This document shows positions 43,522 to 52,193 of a stretch of DNA of 52,233 nt, in pieces (positions within the stretch are counted from its first letter, which is position 1; each line of letters begins with the position of its first letter). Source of the stretch: Sphingomonadales bacterium (GTDB lineage: Bacteria > Pseudomonadota > Alphaproteobacteria > Sphingomonadales > Sphingomonadaceae). The DNA lies in assembly GCA_027485735.1 (NCBI GenBank), contig JAIXQM010000141.1:1-52233 (forward strand), in the 5' to 3' direction. The notes under the pieces were generated by a model, which did no database searches, was not told where the DNA came from, and worked only from the letters and a program-made list of their open reading frames with translations. A program made the translations under genes and the position numbers.

Positions 43522-43562
43522 CCAGCGCATGTGCTTGCGAGCCCAGCGCGCGTGCTTGCAAC
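43522..43562. repeat. Imperfect 21-bp direct repeat
   Basis: Copy one (CCAGCGCATGTGCTTGCGAG, 43522-43541) and copy two (43543-43562, CCAGCGCGCGTGCTTGCAAC) differ at three positions. They lie between the divergent peroxiredoxin and yqgE genes and could be a regulator site; this is unproved. Confidence 0.4.
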
Positions 43563-43587
43563 ATTGTCGGCCGTCCAGCGCCGGCCT

Positions 43588-44160
43588 ATGGTGGCGGGCG
43601 TGGAAACCCCGCCATTTCTTTCTGGCCAGCTGCTGCTGTCGATGCCCGGCATTGGCGATGACCGGTTTGACCGCACGGCAATCGCCATGTGCCTGCACGA
43701 TGAAGGCGGCGCGCTGGGCCTGGTGATCAACCGGCCGCACCCGGATCTGCGGCTGCACGCGCTGTTGGCCCAGCTCGACATCGATACCAGCGTGGTGCCC
43801 GATGCCCCGGTGCTGGAAGGCGGCCCGGTCGAACCCGGCCACGGTTTCGTGCTGCACGAGGCGGACTATGCTGCATCCGGCACGATCAGAGTTGGCAATG
43901 CCTGGGCCTTCACCTCCACGCTCGACGTGCTGCAGGCGATCGCGCGCGGTGCTGGCCCCAAACGCTGGCACATGGTGATGGGCTATGCCGGTTGGGGCGC
44001 CGGCCAGCTCGACATGGAAATGCGCCAGCACGGCTGGCACCTCGCCCCCGGTGACGCCACGATCGTGTGGGACACACCGATCGAAAAACGCTGGGAACGC
44101 GCCTTTGCCCTGACCGGGGTGGCGGTGGCCAACCTGTCAGCCACACCGGGCAGAGCCTAG
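43588..44160 (+). CDS. YqgE/AlgH family protein
   Basis: The 190-aa protein shows FLSGQLLLSMPGIGDDRFDRTAIAMCLHDEGGALGLVINRP, VLEGGPVEPGHGFVLH and VMGYAGWGAGQLDMEM, diagnostic of the YqgE/AlgH (DUF179) family. Function is not established. ATG 43588 (or GTG 43591) is the likely start; the ATG at 43531 is longer but unconserved. Its stop sits directly at the edge of the 32-bp tandem repeat. Confidence 0.92.
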   Translation: MVAGVETPPFLSGQLLLSMPGIGDDRFDRTAIAMCLHDEGGALGLVINRPHPDLRLHALLAQLDIDTSVVPDAPVLEGGPVEPGHGFVLHEADYAASGTIRVGNAWAFTSTLDVLQAIARGAGPKRWHMVMGYAGWGAGQLDMEMRQHGWHLAPGDATIVWDTPIEKRWERAFALTGVAVANLSATPGRA

Positions 44161-44297
44161 CCCATCAGGCGCCGCGCCGAAACGCGGCTCACCCCATCAG
44201 GCGCCGCGCCGAAACGCGGCTCACCCCATCACGCGCCGCGCCGAAACGCGGCTCACCCCATCACGCGCCGCGCCGAAACGCGGCTCACCCCATCACG
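44161..44297. repeat. Tandem array of a 32-bp repeat, four copies plus a partial
   Basis: Four back-to-back 32-bp units start at 44161, 44193, 44225 and 44257, followed by nine bases of a fifth. Units one and two are identical, as are three and four; the pairs differ by a single base (AGG versus ACG). Each unit has a GCCGCG/CGCGGC hairpin. The array starts right after the yqgE stop and its last unit overlaps the end of the convergent VOC gene, whose final codons and stop match the repeat. Confidence 0.9.
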
Positions 44298-44656
44298 AAC
44301 GCGTTCAGCTTGTTGCCATCCGGATCGCGGAAATAGCCAGCGTAAAAGCCGGAATCGCCGCGCGGACCGGGTGGGCCTTCATCGGTGCCGCCATGGGCCA
44401 GGGCGATGGTGTACAGCCGGTCGACCTGGGCCTGGTCCTTCGCTTCAAACGCCACCATCACGCCATTGCCCACGCTGGCCGCATTGCCGTCGAACGGCTT
44501 CGTCGCGGCGATACCGGCCGCGCCGCCGGGCGTGCCCCAGGCGATGAAATTGTCGAACTCCATCATTCGGCCCACGCCCATCTCGGCGGCAATCGCATCA
44601 TAGAATCGGGCAGCAACACCCAAATCATTGGTGCCCACGGTTACATAGCCAATCAT
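44285..44656 (-). CDS. VOC-fold (glyoxalase-like) protein
   Basis: This 123-aa single-module protein contains IGYVTVGTNDLGVAARFYDAIAAEMG and YAGYFRDPDGNKLNAFVMG, the pattern of small glyoxalase/bleomycin-resistance-like proteins. No substrate can be assigned. ATG 44656 has AAGGGAG at better spacing than ATG 44662. The C-terminal GTGATGGGG plus stop is part of the tandem repeat, so the repeat array seems to have grown from the end of this gene. Confidence 0.85.
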   Translation of the reverse strand: MIGYVTVGTNDLGVAARFYDAIAAEMGVGRMMEFDNFIAWGTPGGAAGIAATKPFDGNAASVGNGVMVAFEAKDQAQVDRLYTIALAHGGTDEGPPGPRGDSGFYAGYFRDPDGNKLNAFVMG

Positions 44657-44736
44657 GTTCATGCTCCCTTGGTTGCGGAACGATCAGAACGTAACAAGAA
44701 CAAATCCGAGTCGGCAAGCAGATTCCGCCCGCAGGG

Positions 44737-44765
44737 TTGCGTGCCTCAGGCCAACAAGCTATGGC
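44737..44765 (+). promoter_or_regulatory. Candidate promoter of rpmI-rplT
   Basis: TTGCGT (44737-44742), a 17-base spacer and TATGGC (44760-44765). Transcription from here would produce a leader of about 75 bases that contains the hairpin at 44786-44819. Confidence 0.4.
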
Positions 44766-44785
44766 GCGCCCTTCGCATGAACCGA

Positions 44786-44819
44786 ACGGCCTGGCTGAAG
44801 GGCTGCCATGGCCGTTTTT
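44786..44819 (+). terminator. Intrinsic terminator/attenuator in the rpmI leader
   Basis: ACGGCCTGGC (44786-44795) pairs with GCCATGGCCGT (44805-44815) with one bulged T, and TTTTT follows directly. It precedes the rpmI ribosome-binding site by about 15 bases. No plus-strand gene ends nearby other than yqgE, over 600 bases upstream, so it most likely regulates rpmI-rplT, for example by L20 feedback (inference). Confidence 0.55.
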
Positions 44820-44844
44820 GATGCGTCTTTAAAAGGAGACCGAA

Positions 44845-45048
44845 ATGCCCAAGATGAAGACCAAGAGCGGGGTCAAGAAGCGCTTCAAGATCACCGCCAC
44901 CGGCAAGGTGAAGCATGGCGTGGCCGGCAAGCGCCACCGCCTGATCAGCCACAACGCCAAATATATCCGTCAGAATCGCGGCACCGATGTGCTCGCCAAG
45001 TCCGATACCGCCCGGGTGCATGCCTGGGCGCCGTACGGCCTGAAGTAA
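44845..45048 (+). CDS. rpmI: 50S ribosomal protein L35
   Basis: The 67-aa basic protein [20 protein letters not shown] with [13 protein letters not shown] is L35. AAAAGGAG precedes the ATG. It is 12 bases before rplT. The infC gene that precedes rpmI in many bacteria is not adjacent. Confidence 0.97.
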   Translation: MPKMKTKSGVKKRFKITATGKVKHGVAGKRHRLISHNAKYIRQNRGTDVLAKSDTARVHAWAPYGLK

Positions 45049-45060
45049 GGGAGGACACCG

Positions 45061-45426
45061 ATGCGTATCAAACGTGGTGTAACCACCCGCGCCAAGCACA
45101 AGCGCATTCTCGACGCCGCCAAGGGCTTTTACGGCCGCCGCAAGAACACCATCCGCATCGCGCGGCAAGCGGTGGAAAAGGCCGGCCAGTACGCCTATCG
45201 CGATCGCAAGGTAAACAAGCGCAATTTCCGCGCCCTGTGGATCCAGCGCATCAACGCCGCCGTGCGTGAAGAAGGCCTGACTTACAGCCAGTTCATGAAC
45301 GGCGTGAAGATCGTTGGCCTGCAGATCGATCGCAAGGTGATGGCCGATCTGGCCATGAACCAGCCGGCAAGCTTTACCGCCATCATCGGCCAGGTGAAGG
45401 CGGCGCTGGAAGCCAAGGCCGCCTAA
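45061..45426 (+). CDS. rplT: 50S ribosomal protein L20
   Basis: The 121-aa protein [20 protein letters not shown] with [29 protein letters not shown] and [15 protein letters not shown] is L20, an early 23S rRNA binder and, in other bacteria, the repressor of its own operon. AGGGAGG precedes it. A terminator follows at 45457. Confidence 0.98.
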   Translation: MRIKRGVTTRAKHKRILDAAKGFYGRRKNTIRIARQAVEKAGQYAYRDRKVNKRNFRALWIQRINAAVREEGLTYSQFMNGVKIVGLQIDRKVMADLAMNQPASFTAIIGQVKAALEAKAA

Positions 45427-45456
45427 CCCGCGCCTGCGACAGCACCGAAATGGAAA

Positions 45457-45489
45457 GGGCGCTCCGGCATCGGTCGGGGCGCCCTTTTT
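45457..45489 (+). terminator. Intrinsic terminator after rplT
   Basis: GGGCGC (45457-45462) pairs with GCGCCC (45479-45484), followed by TTTTT. It separates the ribosomal genes from the PEPxxWA-CTERM gene. Confidence 0.75.
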
Positions 45490-45509
45490 CGTTTTCGATT
45501 CAACCGTTT

Positions 45510-45553
45510 GTTAACGTTAATCAGTTAACGTAGTCCCCGAGTGGTCAGATTAT
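45510..45553 (+). promoter_or_regulatory. GTTAACG direct repeat and possible promoter of PEPxxWA-CTERM gene 3
   Basis: GTTAACG occurs at 45510-45516 and again at 45524-45530 (within CAGTTAACG). The second overlaps a possible -35 box TTAACG (45525-45530), 17 bases before GATTAT (45548-45553). The AGTTAAC core also occurs upstream of the other two PEPxxWA-CTERM genes. No sigma-54 motif is seen here. Confidence 0.35.
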
Positions 45554-45588
45554 TGGGTTTGGCCGCCGCCAATTCGGGGAATTTATTC

Positions 45589-46218
45589 ATGATCACAACG
45601 CGCCTGCTGCCGCTTGCAGCCCTTCTCGCCACTTTCGCCACACCGGCCGCGGCCGTCACGCTTTCGACGCCGCTGCTCGCCGGGAACGGCCAGGCCGGCA
45701 TCATGTTCGATCTGGTCGCCGGCGGCCAGGCCCTCACCATCACCGGCGGCGCCCTCAGCCTTGATGCCGGCAGCCACTCGGTTGAAGTTTACACCCGTTC
45801 CGGTACGGTCGTGGGCAACCTCGGGCCGACGGGCTGGACACTGATCAGCACCATCAACGGCGTTGCCGGCGGCGGTGAAGGCACCCAGACCTTCTTCGAT
45901 TTCGCCGATTTCGCCATGGCTGCCGGCTCGACCACCGGCATCTATTTCAATGTGCTGGCGGGCACGCCGGTGAACTACACCAACGGTGTTGCTGTCGGCG
46001 GCGTGGTGGCGTCTGATGCCAATCTGTCGATCCGGTCGGGCTTTGGCCGCGGCTCTGCGTTTGGCGGTGATTTCTCGCCGCGCAACTTCAATGGCAGCAT
46101 CACCTACACCATCGGCGCTGGCGCCGTTCCGGAACCGGCCAGCTGGGCACTGCTGCTCGCCGGCTTCGGCCTCACTGGCGCCGTGGCCCGCCGCCGCCGC
46201 ACGGCCGTTTCTGCCTGA
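45589..46218 (+). CDS. PEPxxWA-CTERM sorting domain protein 3
   Basis: The 209-aa exported protein has a signal peptide (MITTRLLPLAALLATFATPA, cleavage near AAA), a beta-rich mature part (MFDLVAGGQALTITGGALSLD, TGIYFNVLAGTPVNY) and the C-terminal VPEPASWALLLAGFGLTGAVA with RRRR. It lacks the NGSFE-type start seen in the other two, so its mature fold may differ. It sits between rplT and pheS, flanked by terminators on both sides and a possible own promoter, so it is a self-contained insertion in the cluster. Confidence 0.9.
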   Translation: MITTRLLPLAALLATFATPAAAVTLSTPLLAGNGQAGIMFDLVAGGQALTITGGALSLDAGSHSVEVYTRSGTVVGNLGPTGWTLISTINGVAGGGEGTQTFFDFADFAMAAGSTTGIYFNVLAGTPVNYTNGVAVGGVVASDANLSIRSGFGRGSAFGGDFSPRNFNGSITYTIGAGAVPEPASWALLLAGFGLTGAVARRRRTAVSA

Positions 46219-46235
46219 ACCTTCTGCAATCGCGA

Positions 46236-46267
46236 AACGCCGGGTGCCCCAAGCGCCCGGCGTTTTT
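46236..46267 (+). terminator. Intrinsic terminator after PEPxxWA-CTERM gene 3
   Basis: AACGCCGGG (46236-46244) pairs with CCCGGCGTT (46256-46264), ending in a T run through 46267. pheS starts 59 bases later and therefore needs its own promoter or read-through. Confidence 0.8.
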
Positions 46268-46325
46268 CTTTGTGTGGCGCGCAAGTCTTGCGTCGAACAG
46301 GGGGCTGGCTTAACCGCTGCTGCCC

Positions 46326-47393
46326 ATGAGCATCGATCAACTGCACACCGAAACCCTCGCAGCCATTGAAGCTGCCGCCACGCCTGAGGCGCTGGAAGCC
46401 GTGCGGGTGGCCGCCATGGGCAAGCAGGGCAGCATCACCGCCCTGTTGAAGACGCTGGGCGGTATGAGCCCCGACGAGCGCGCCGTGAACGGCCCGGCCT
46501 TCAACGGTCTGCGCGAAACCGTTACCGCCGCGCTGGCCGCGAAGAAATCCGCGCTGGATGAGGCCGCGCTGAACGCCAAGCTGGCCGCCGAGCAGCAGGA
46601 CATGACCCTGCCTGTCGCCTTGCCCGCCACCGGCAGCATTCACCCGGTGAGCCAGGTGATGGACGAACTTGCCGAAATCTTCGCCGATCTGGGCTTCGCC
46701 GTCGCCGATGGGCCGGAGATCGAAGACGACTGGCACAATTTCAGCGCGCTCAACATTCCGGAAAGCCACCCGGCGCGGGCGATGCATGATACCTTCTACA
46801 TCGATGGCCAGCCGACCATGGTGCTGCGCACGCACACATCGCCGGTACAGATCCGCACGATGATGAGCCAGAAGCCGCCGATCCGCATCATCGCGCCCGG
46901 CCGCGTCTATCGCAGCGATTCCGATGCCACCCACACGCCGATGTTCCACCAGATCGAAGGCCTGGTGATCGACAAGGGCATCACGCTGGCGCACCTGCGC
47001 TGGACGCTGGAAACCTTCATCAAGGCGTTCTTCGAGGTTGATGACGTGGTGCTGCGCTTCCGCCCGTCGTATTTCCCGTTCACCGAACCGTCGGTGGAGG
47101 TCGATGTCGGCTACAACAGCAAGACCGGCAAGCCGGCCGGCGCTGGCCAGGTTGATAAATGGCTGGAAGTGCTGGGCAGCGGCATGGTGCATCCGCGCGT
47201 GATCGAAGCGTGCGGGCTCGACCCCAATGAGTGGCAGGGCTTTGCCTTCGGCACCGGGGTCGATCGCCTCGCCATGCTGAAATATGGCCTGACCGATCTG
47301 CGCGCCTTTTTCGATGGCGATATCAAGTGGCTGAAGCACAACGGTTTCTCGGCCTTTGACCTGCCCTCCATTTCTGCTGGAGCCGTCTCGTGA
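46326..47393 (+). CDS. pheS: Phenylalanine-tRNA ligase alpha subunit
   Basis: The alpha subunit carries the catalytic class II core. The 355-aa protein has an N-terminal coiled coil (residues 1 to about 90), [34 protein letters not shown], motif 2 region [27 protein letters not shown], and motif 3 [18 protein letters not shown]. Its stop overlaps the GTG of pheT by four bases (GTGA), so the two subunits are coupled. Confidence 0.97.
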   Translation: MSIDQLHTETLAAIEAAATPEALEAVRVAAMGKQGSITALLKTLGGMSPDERAVNGPAFNGLRETVTAALAAKKSALDEAALNAKLAAEQQDMTLPVALPATGSIHPVSQVMDELAEIFADLGFAVADGPEIEDDWHNFSALNIPESHPARAMHDTFYIDGQPTMVLRTHTSPVQIRTMMSQKPPIRIIAPGRVYRSDSDATHTPMFHQIEGLVIDKGITLAHLRWTLETFIKAFFEVDDVVLRFRPSYFPFTEPSVEVDVGYNSKTGKPAGAGQVDKWLEVLGSGMVHPRVIEACGLDPNEWQGFAFGTGVDRLAMLKYGLTDLRAFFDGDIKWLKHNGFSAFDLPSISAGAVS

Positions 47394-49753
47394 AGTTCAC
47401 CCTGTCCTGGCTCAAGGACCACCTCGACACCAATGCCAGCGTCGAAGAAATCGCCGCCGCGCTGACCGGCTGCGGCCTCGAAGTGGAAGGCATCGAGAAC
47501 CCGGCCGAACGCTTGAGCGCCTTCACCATCGCGCATGTGCTGACCGCGGAACGCCACCCGCAGGCCGACAAGTTGCAGGTGTTGAGCGTCGATACCGGCA
47601 GCGGCGAAGCCATGCAGGTGGTGTGCGGCGCCCCTAACGCGCGGGCCGGCATGAAGGGCGTGTTCGGCGCGCCCGGCACCTATGTTCCGGGCAGCGGCAT
47701 CACGCTGAAGGTGGCGGCGATCCGCGGCGTCGAATCGAAGGGCATGATGTGTTCCATGCGTGAGCTGGAACTGTCGGACGAGCATGACGGCATTATCGCC
47801 CTGCCCGACGATGCGCCGGTGGGCGCGCGCTATGTCGATTGGGCCGGGATGAACGATCCGGTGTTCGATATCGCCATCACGCCGAACCGGCAGGAGTGCC
47901 TGGGCGTGCTCGGCATCGCGCGCGATCTGGCGGCGGCCGGCATCGGCACGCTGAAGGCGCGCAGCATCGCGCCGGTGGCCGGCAGCTTCCCGATGCCGCG
48001 CCCGATCACGATTGAAGACGCCGAGGGCTGCCCGGCCTTCGCCGGCCGCATCGTGCGCGGCGTGAGCAACGGCGCCTCGCCAGACTGGCTGCAGCGCCGC
48101 CTGCGCGCCGTGGGCCTGCGCCCGATTTCGGCGCTGGTCGATATCACCAACTTCCTGAGCATCGATTCGGGCCGCCCGCTGCACGTTTATGACGTGGCAA
48201 AATTGAGCGGCGGCCTCACCGCGCGCCGTGCCCGTGCCGGCGAAAGCGTGCTGGCCTTGAACGGCAAGACCTATGCGCTCGACGAGACAATGACCGTCAT
48301 CGCCGACGATTCCGAAGTGCACGACATCGGCGGCATCATGGGCGGCGAGCATAGCGGCTGTTCCGAAACCACCACCGAAGTCCTGATCGAAGCGGCGTAT
48401 TTCACCCCGGAACGCATCGGCACGACCGGCCGCGCGCTCGGCATCAACAGCGACGCCCGCGCCCGCTTCGAGCGCGGCGTTGATCCGCTGTTCGTCATGC
48501 CTGGCCTTGAACTGGCCACCCAGATGGTGCTCGATCTGTGTGGCGGTGAAGCGTCGGAAATGGTTGTCGCCGGCCAGATTCCCGACACCAACCGCAGCAT
48601 CGCCTATCGCCCATCGCGCGTGCTCGGCCTCGCCGGGCTGGACGTGGCCGAAGACGAGCAGGCCGCTATCCTCACCCGTCTCGGCTTTGGCGTGACGCAG
48701 GGCGACACGTGGCAGGTTTCCGTCCCGTCATGGCGCCGCGATGTCGATGGCGAGGCCGATCTGGTCGAGGACGTCGTGCGCATCCACGGGCTCGACAAGG
48801 TGCCGGCCACGCCACTGCCGCGCGCCGAAGGTGTGGCCTTGCCCACCGCGACGCCGCTACAGCGCACCCAACGCCGCCTGCGCCGTGTGCTGGCCAGCCG
48901 TGGCCTCGATGAAGCCATCACCTGGAGCTTCCTGCCACCTGCCCACGCCAATGCGTTTGGCGGCGCGGCGTACTCCCTCGCCAACCCGATCTCCGCCGAC
49001 ATGGCCGCCATGCGCCCCAGCCTGTTGCCCGGGCTCCTGTCGGCCGCCGCCCGCAACATGGATCGCGGCACTTCATCCGTGCGCCTGTTCGAACTCGGCC
49101 AGCGTTACCTCGCCGACGCCGAGCGGCCGACCGCGGCCATCATGATGGCCGGCGAAGCCCGGGGGCGCGACTGGCGCTCCGGCCCGGCGACCAAGCCCGA
49201 CGCCTATGACGCCAAGGCCGAAGCGCTGGCCGCACTCGCCGCACTGGGCGCGCCCGTGCAGCGCCTGCAGGTCGTCGCTCCGGCGGACGGCTGGTGGCAT
49301 CCGGGCCGGGCGGGCCGGCTGGTGCTGGGCAAGGTGGCATTGGCCGATTTCGGCATCATCCACCCCCGCACCTCGGCGCAGTTCGACGTGAAGGGGCCGG
49401 TGGCCGCCATCGAACTCTATCTCGATGCCCTGCCGCCGCGCAGCCGCAAGCGCGAGGCTTGGGCGCCCAGCCCGCTACTGCCGCTCAGCCGCGATTTCGC
49501 CTTCGTGGTCGATGCCAGCCTGCCCGCCGACAGCCTGTTGCGCGCGGTGGCCGGTGCCGACAAGGCACTGATCGCCGGCGTCAGCCTGTTCGATCGCTAC
49601 AGCGGTCCCGGCATCGAACCGGGCAAGCTCAGCCTCGCGGTGGAAGTCACGTTGCAACCCGCAACCGCCACCCTGACCGAAGCCGACATCGAAGCGGTAT
49701 CGGCCAAGGTCATCGCGGCCGCCGCCAAGCTGGGGGCAACGCTGCGCGGTTGA
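47390..49753 (+). CDS. pheT: Phenylalanine-tRNA ligase beta subunit
   Basis: The beta subunit handles tRNA binding and editing. The 787-aa protein starts [22 protein letters not shown] (GTG start), followed by a tRNA-binding EMAP-like domain (about 40-150, [15 protein letters not shown]). The B3/B4 editing domain covers about 205-380 ([34 protein letters not shown]), the B5 domain about 395-470, then the catalytic-like core and the FDX-ACB anticodon-binding domain at the C-terminus ([16 protein letters not shown]-like). Length is normal. Confidence 0.97.
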   Translation: MKFTLSWLKDHLDTNASVEEIAAALTGCGLEVEGIENPAERLSAFTIAHVLTAERHPQADKLQVLSVDTGSGEAMQVVCGAPNARAGMKGVFGAPGTYVPGSGITLKVAAIRGVESKGMMCSMRELELSDEHDGIIALPDDAPVGARYVDWAGMNDPVFDIAITPNRQECLGVLGIARDLAAAGIGTLKARSIAPVAGSFPMPRPITIEDAEGCPAFAGRIVRGVSNGASPDWLQRRLRAVGLRPISALVDITNFLSIDSGRPLHVYDVAKLSGGLTARRARAGESVLALNGKTYALDETMTVIADDSEVHDIGGIMGGEHSGCSETTTEVLIEAAYFTPERIGTTGRALGINSDARARFERGVDPLFVMPGLELATQMVLDLCGGEASEMVVAGQIPDTNRSIAYRPSRVLGLAGLDVAEDEQAAILTRLGFGVTQGDTWQVSVPSWRRDVDGEADLVEDVVRIHGLDKVPATPLPRAEGVALPTATPLQRTQRRLRRVLASRGLDEAITWSFLPPAHANAFGGAAYSLANPISADMAAMRPSLLPGLLSAAARNMDRGTSSVRLFELGQRYLADAERPTAAIMMAGEARGRDWRSGPATKPDAYDAKAEALAALAALGAPVQRLQVVAPADGWWHPGRAGRLVLGKVALADFGIIHPRTSAQFDVKGPVAAIELYLDALPPRSRKREAWAPSPLLPLSRDFAFVVDASLPADSLLRAVAGADKALIAGVSLFDRYSGPGIEPGKLSLAVEVTLQPATATLTEADIEAVSAKVIAAAAKLGATLRG

Positions 49754-49826
49754 TTGCAGGCCTGCCCGCCATCCCGTATGAGAAGGCGTGCGGGCACCCT
49801 GGCCCCGCGTTATGTGCCCGGAGCCG

Positions 49827-51140
49827 ATGGCCCCCTTCCCCTGGCTGGACGCCGCGATCATCGCTGGCCTGATCCTGCTCAACGGCTTTTTTGCCATGTC
49901 GGAACTCGCCATCGTCTCGGCCCGGCGGCCGCGGCTGCGCGGACTGGCTGAACGGGGTTCCAGCGGTGCCCGCACCGCGCTGGCGCTGGCCGAGGATTCG
50001 AACCGCTTCCTGTCGGGCGTGCAGATCGGCATCACTTTGGTGGGCATCATAAACGGTGCCTATTCCGGTGCCACGCTGGCGGTGCCGGTGGGCGATCGGC
50101 TGGCGCTGTGGTTTGGCCTGCCGGCGCATCTGGCCGAAGAAACCGGCTTTGCCGTGGTGATCGTGATCGCCACCTATCTGTCGCTGATTGTCGGCGAACT
50201 CGTGCCCAAGCAGTTCGCGCTGCGCAGCCCCGAAGCCATTGCCGTGCGGGTCGCGCCGATCATGGTGCTGTTCGCGCGCGTCACCACGCCGTTCGTGTGG
50301 CTGCTCGACCGGTCAAGCCATTTCGTCTTCCGCGTGCTGGGCCAGAGCCGCGAGGGCGACCAGACGGTGACGGAAGAAGAGCTGCGCTCCGTCGTGGCCG
50401 AAGCCACCACCGCCGGCGTGATCGACGCCGAGGAAAGCGACATGATTTCCGGCATCATGCGCCTGGCCGATCGGCGGGTGCGCGGCGTGATGACACCGCG
50501 CGGCGAAGTCGAATGGATCGATGCCGATGCCGATGAAGCCGTGGTGCGCGCGCGCCTCGCGGCCACCCCGCACAGCCGCATCCTGGTGGCGCGCGGCGGC
50601 GTGGACAACATCATCGGCGTGCTGCAGGCGCGCGACGTGGTGCAGGCGCTGATCGAAGGCAAGCCGCTTGATCTGGCGGCGCTGGCGCGGCAGGCACCGG
50701 TGCTGCCCGACGTGGTGGATGCCGTCGAAGCGCTCAATGCGCTGCGCGATGCCGATATCCCGATGGCGCTGGTGCATGATGAATATGGCCATTTCGAAGG
50801 CATTGTGACGCCGTCTGACGTGCTGTCGGCCATTGCCGGCGCCTTCCGCAGCGATGTTGATGATCATGATGATCCGCCCGCCGTGGAGCGTGATGACGGC
50901 AGCTGGCTGATATCAGGCGCGCTGCCGGTGGATGAACTCGCCCACCGGCTGGGCGTGCCACTGCCCGAAGACCGCGATTATGAGACTGTGGCGGGCCTGG
51001 CGCTGGAACAATTGCGTCACCTGCCGCAAACTGGCGAGAAGTTCCGAGTGGGACCGTGGCAGTTCGAAATCATCGACATGGATGGCCGCAAGATCGACAA
51101 ACTGCTGGCCAGCCGGGGGAGTAACGGAGGGGCGGCATGA
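49827..51140 (+). CDS. CorC/TlyC (HlyC) family CNNM-domain membrane protein
   Basis: The 437-aa protein has an N-terminal DUF21/CNNM membrane domain (AAIIAGLILLNGFFAMSELAIVSARRPRLRGLA, SGVQIGITLVGIINGAYSGATLA, LIVGELVPKQFALRSPE). It also has a CBS-domain pair (about 205-320; VMTPRGEVEWIDAD, HDEYGHFEGIVTPSDVLSAIAG) and a C-terminal CorC_HlyC domain (LAHRLGVPLPEDRDYETVAGLALEQL). Such proteins are linked to Mg2+/Co2+ transport; the hemolysin label is historical. ATGs at 49812 and 49788 are alternative starts. It overlaps the next gene by four bases. Confidence 0.9.
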   Translation: MAPFPWLDAAIIAGLILLNGFFAMSELAIVSARRPRLRGLAERGSSGARTALALAEDSNRFLSGVQIGITLVGIINGAYSGATLAVPVGDRLALWFGLPAHLAEETGFAVVIVIATYLSLIVGELVPKQFALRSPEAIAVRVAPIMVLFARVTTPFVWLLDRSSHFVFRVLGQSREGDQTVTEEELRSVVAEATTAGVIDAEESDMISGIMRLADRRVRGVMTPRGEVEWIDADADEAVVRARLAATPHSRILVARGGVDNIIGVLQARDVVQALIEGKPLDLAALARQAPVLPDVVDAVEALNALRDADIPMALVHDEYGHFEGIVTPSDVLSAIAGAFRSDVDDHDDPPAVERDDGSWLISGALPVDELAHRLGVPLPEDRDYETVAGLALEQLRHLPQTGEKFRVGPWQFEIIDMDGRKIDKLLASRGSNGGAA

Positions 51141-51511
51141 AACTGATGGCGTTACTGATGCTGGCACAGGCCGTGATCGCCGCCACACCGCCACAGCCGA
51201 AGAAGGTGATTCTGGATCAGGACGCCTATCCGGAAGCCGCCCGCGACGCCGGGGTGGAAGGCGATATCGCCTTTGATCTGGCCATCGACGCCAAGGGCGT
51301 CATCACCGGCTGCACGGTGACCAAGGGCGCCGATCAGCCCTTCAATCTTGCTGCCGATGCCTGCGCGCTGGCCAGGGCCAATTGGAAGTTCCTGCCGGCA
51401 CGCGATGAGGCTGGCAAGAAAGTGCCGGGCACCGTGCATTATGCAATCGCCTTCCGCATTTCCCGGCGCTGTCCACCGCCCGATGGGCAGACGGTCTGCG
51501 TGTTTCTCTAG
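51137..51511 (+). CDS. TonB C-terminal-domain protein
   Basis: The 124-aa protein has a short signal peptide (MKLMALLMLAQAVIAA) and the TonB C-terminal pattern DQDAYPEAARDAGVEGDIAFDLAIDAKGVITGCTVTKG and LARANWKFLPARDEAG. It lacks the long Pro-rich span and the N-terminal anchor of a true TonB, so it may be a periplasmic TonB-like domain. Its ATG overlaps the CorC-like gene stop (ATGA). Its stop codon TAG (51509-51511) is part of the left end of an inverted-repeat element. Confidence 0.8.
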   Translation: MKLMALLMLAQAVIAATPPQPKKVILDQDAYPEAARDAGVEGDIAFDLAIDAKGVITGCTVTKGADQPFNLAADACALARANWKFLPARDEAGKKVPGTVHYAIAFRISRRCPPPDGQTVCVFL

Positions 51512-51600
51512 AGCGGCTTTCGATCAATATCGGCCCGCCCCGCAAGGGGTCGCGCCTTGGCGCAATGACGGCGATTCAGGTTGGTCGAAAGCCGCTCTAG
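51508..51600. mobile_element. 93-bp MITE-like inverted-repeat element
   Basis: The 20-base arms at 51508-51527 (CTAGAGCGGCTTTCGATCAA) and 51581-51600 are inverted copies differing at one position, which would be a G-U pair in RNA. Both ends are CTAG. The inner 53 bases have no gene. The left CTAG gives the TAG stop of the TonB-like gene and the right one the TAG stop of the DHFR-like gene. It looks like a miniature inverted-repeat element, or a bidirectional terminator derived from one; copies elsewhere in the genome cannot be tested here. Confidence 0.55.
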
Positions 51601-52193
51601 GCCGGGCGATAAGCCAGCGCCATCGCGCCGCCGCTGAAGCTCTGCGCGCTCACCAGTTGCAGGTCGAGCGGCTGGGGCAAGCCGGCGAACAGCGCCACAC
51701 CGGACCCAAGCGCCACCGGGCAGACCATCAGCTGAAATTCATCAACCAGCCCGCTGGCAGCCAGTGCCTGCGCGAAAAGCGCGCCGCCCAGCACCCTGAT
51801 GTCCCCACCGGGCTGCGCCTTCCAGTGCGCAATCACGTCGACCAGATCGCCGCTGGCGATGAAGGGGGCGGCCCACGATCCGTCGCCATCCGGCGCAGCC
51901 GGGCGGCTGCGGCTGAACACCAGCTTGGGCGTGGCATTCATCACGGCGGCAAACGGCGATTCAGCGGTGGGCCAGTACTGCGCCATGTCGCCAAAGGACC
52001 GGCTGCCCATGGCGATCAGGCCGGCCTGATCCAGTTGTGCGACGACCCAGGCATCGGTCGCATCATCCCCGCTGCGGAAGATCCAGTCCTCGTTGCCGGT
52101 GCCGCTGCTGACAAAGCCATCCAGCGACACGAACATGCCGAGGACGACACGGCGCGTCAGCGATTCAGCCCTGGCTCTTCTCGGTACCGGCAT
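51597..52193 (-). CDS. Dihydrofolate reductase-like (RibD C-terminal) family protein
   Basis: The protein shows RRVVLGMFVSLDGFVSSGTGNEDWIF, the start of RibD-C/DHFR-like folds, then LIAMGSRSFGDMAQYWP, KLVFSRSRP and GGDIRVLGGALFAQALAASGLVDEFQLMVCPVALGSG. Such proteins are NADPH-dependent reductases of unknown substrate. The start is uncertain: ATG 52193 overlaps the tail of the upstream gene, CTG 52160 follows that gene's stop and has CAGGG upstream, and ATG 52136 would remove part of the first strand. Its TAG stop lies in the inverted-repeat element. Confidence 0.8.
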   Translation of the reverse strand: MPVPRRARAESLTRRVVLGMFVSLDGFVSSGTGNEDWIFRSGDDATDAWVVAQLDQAGLIAMGSRSFGDMAQYWPTAESPFAAVMNATPKLVFSRSRPAAPDGDGSWAAPFIASGDLVDVIAHWKAQPGGDIRVLGGALFAQALAASGLVDEFQLMVCPVALGSGVALFAGLPQPLDLQLVSAQSFSGGAMALAYRPA

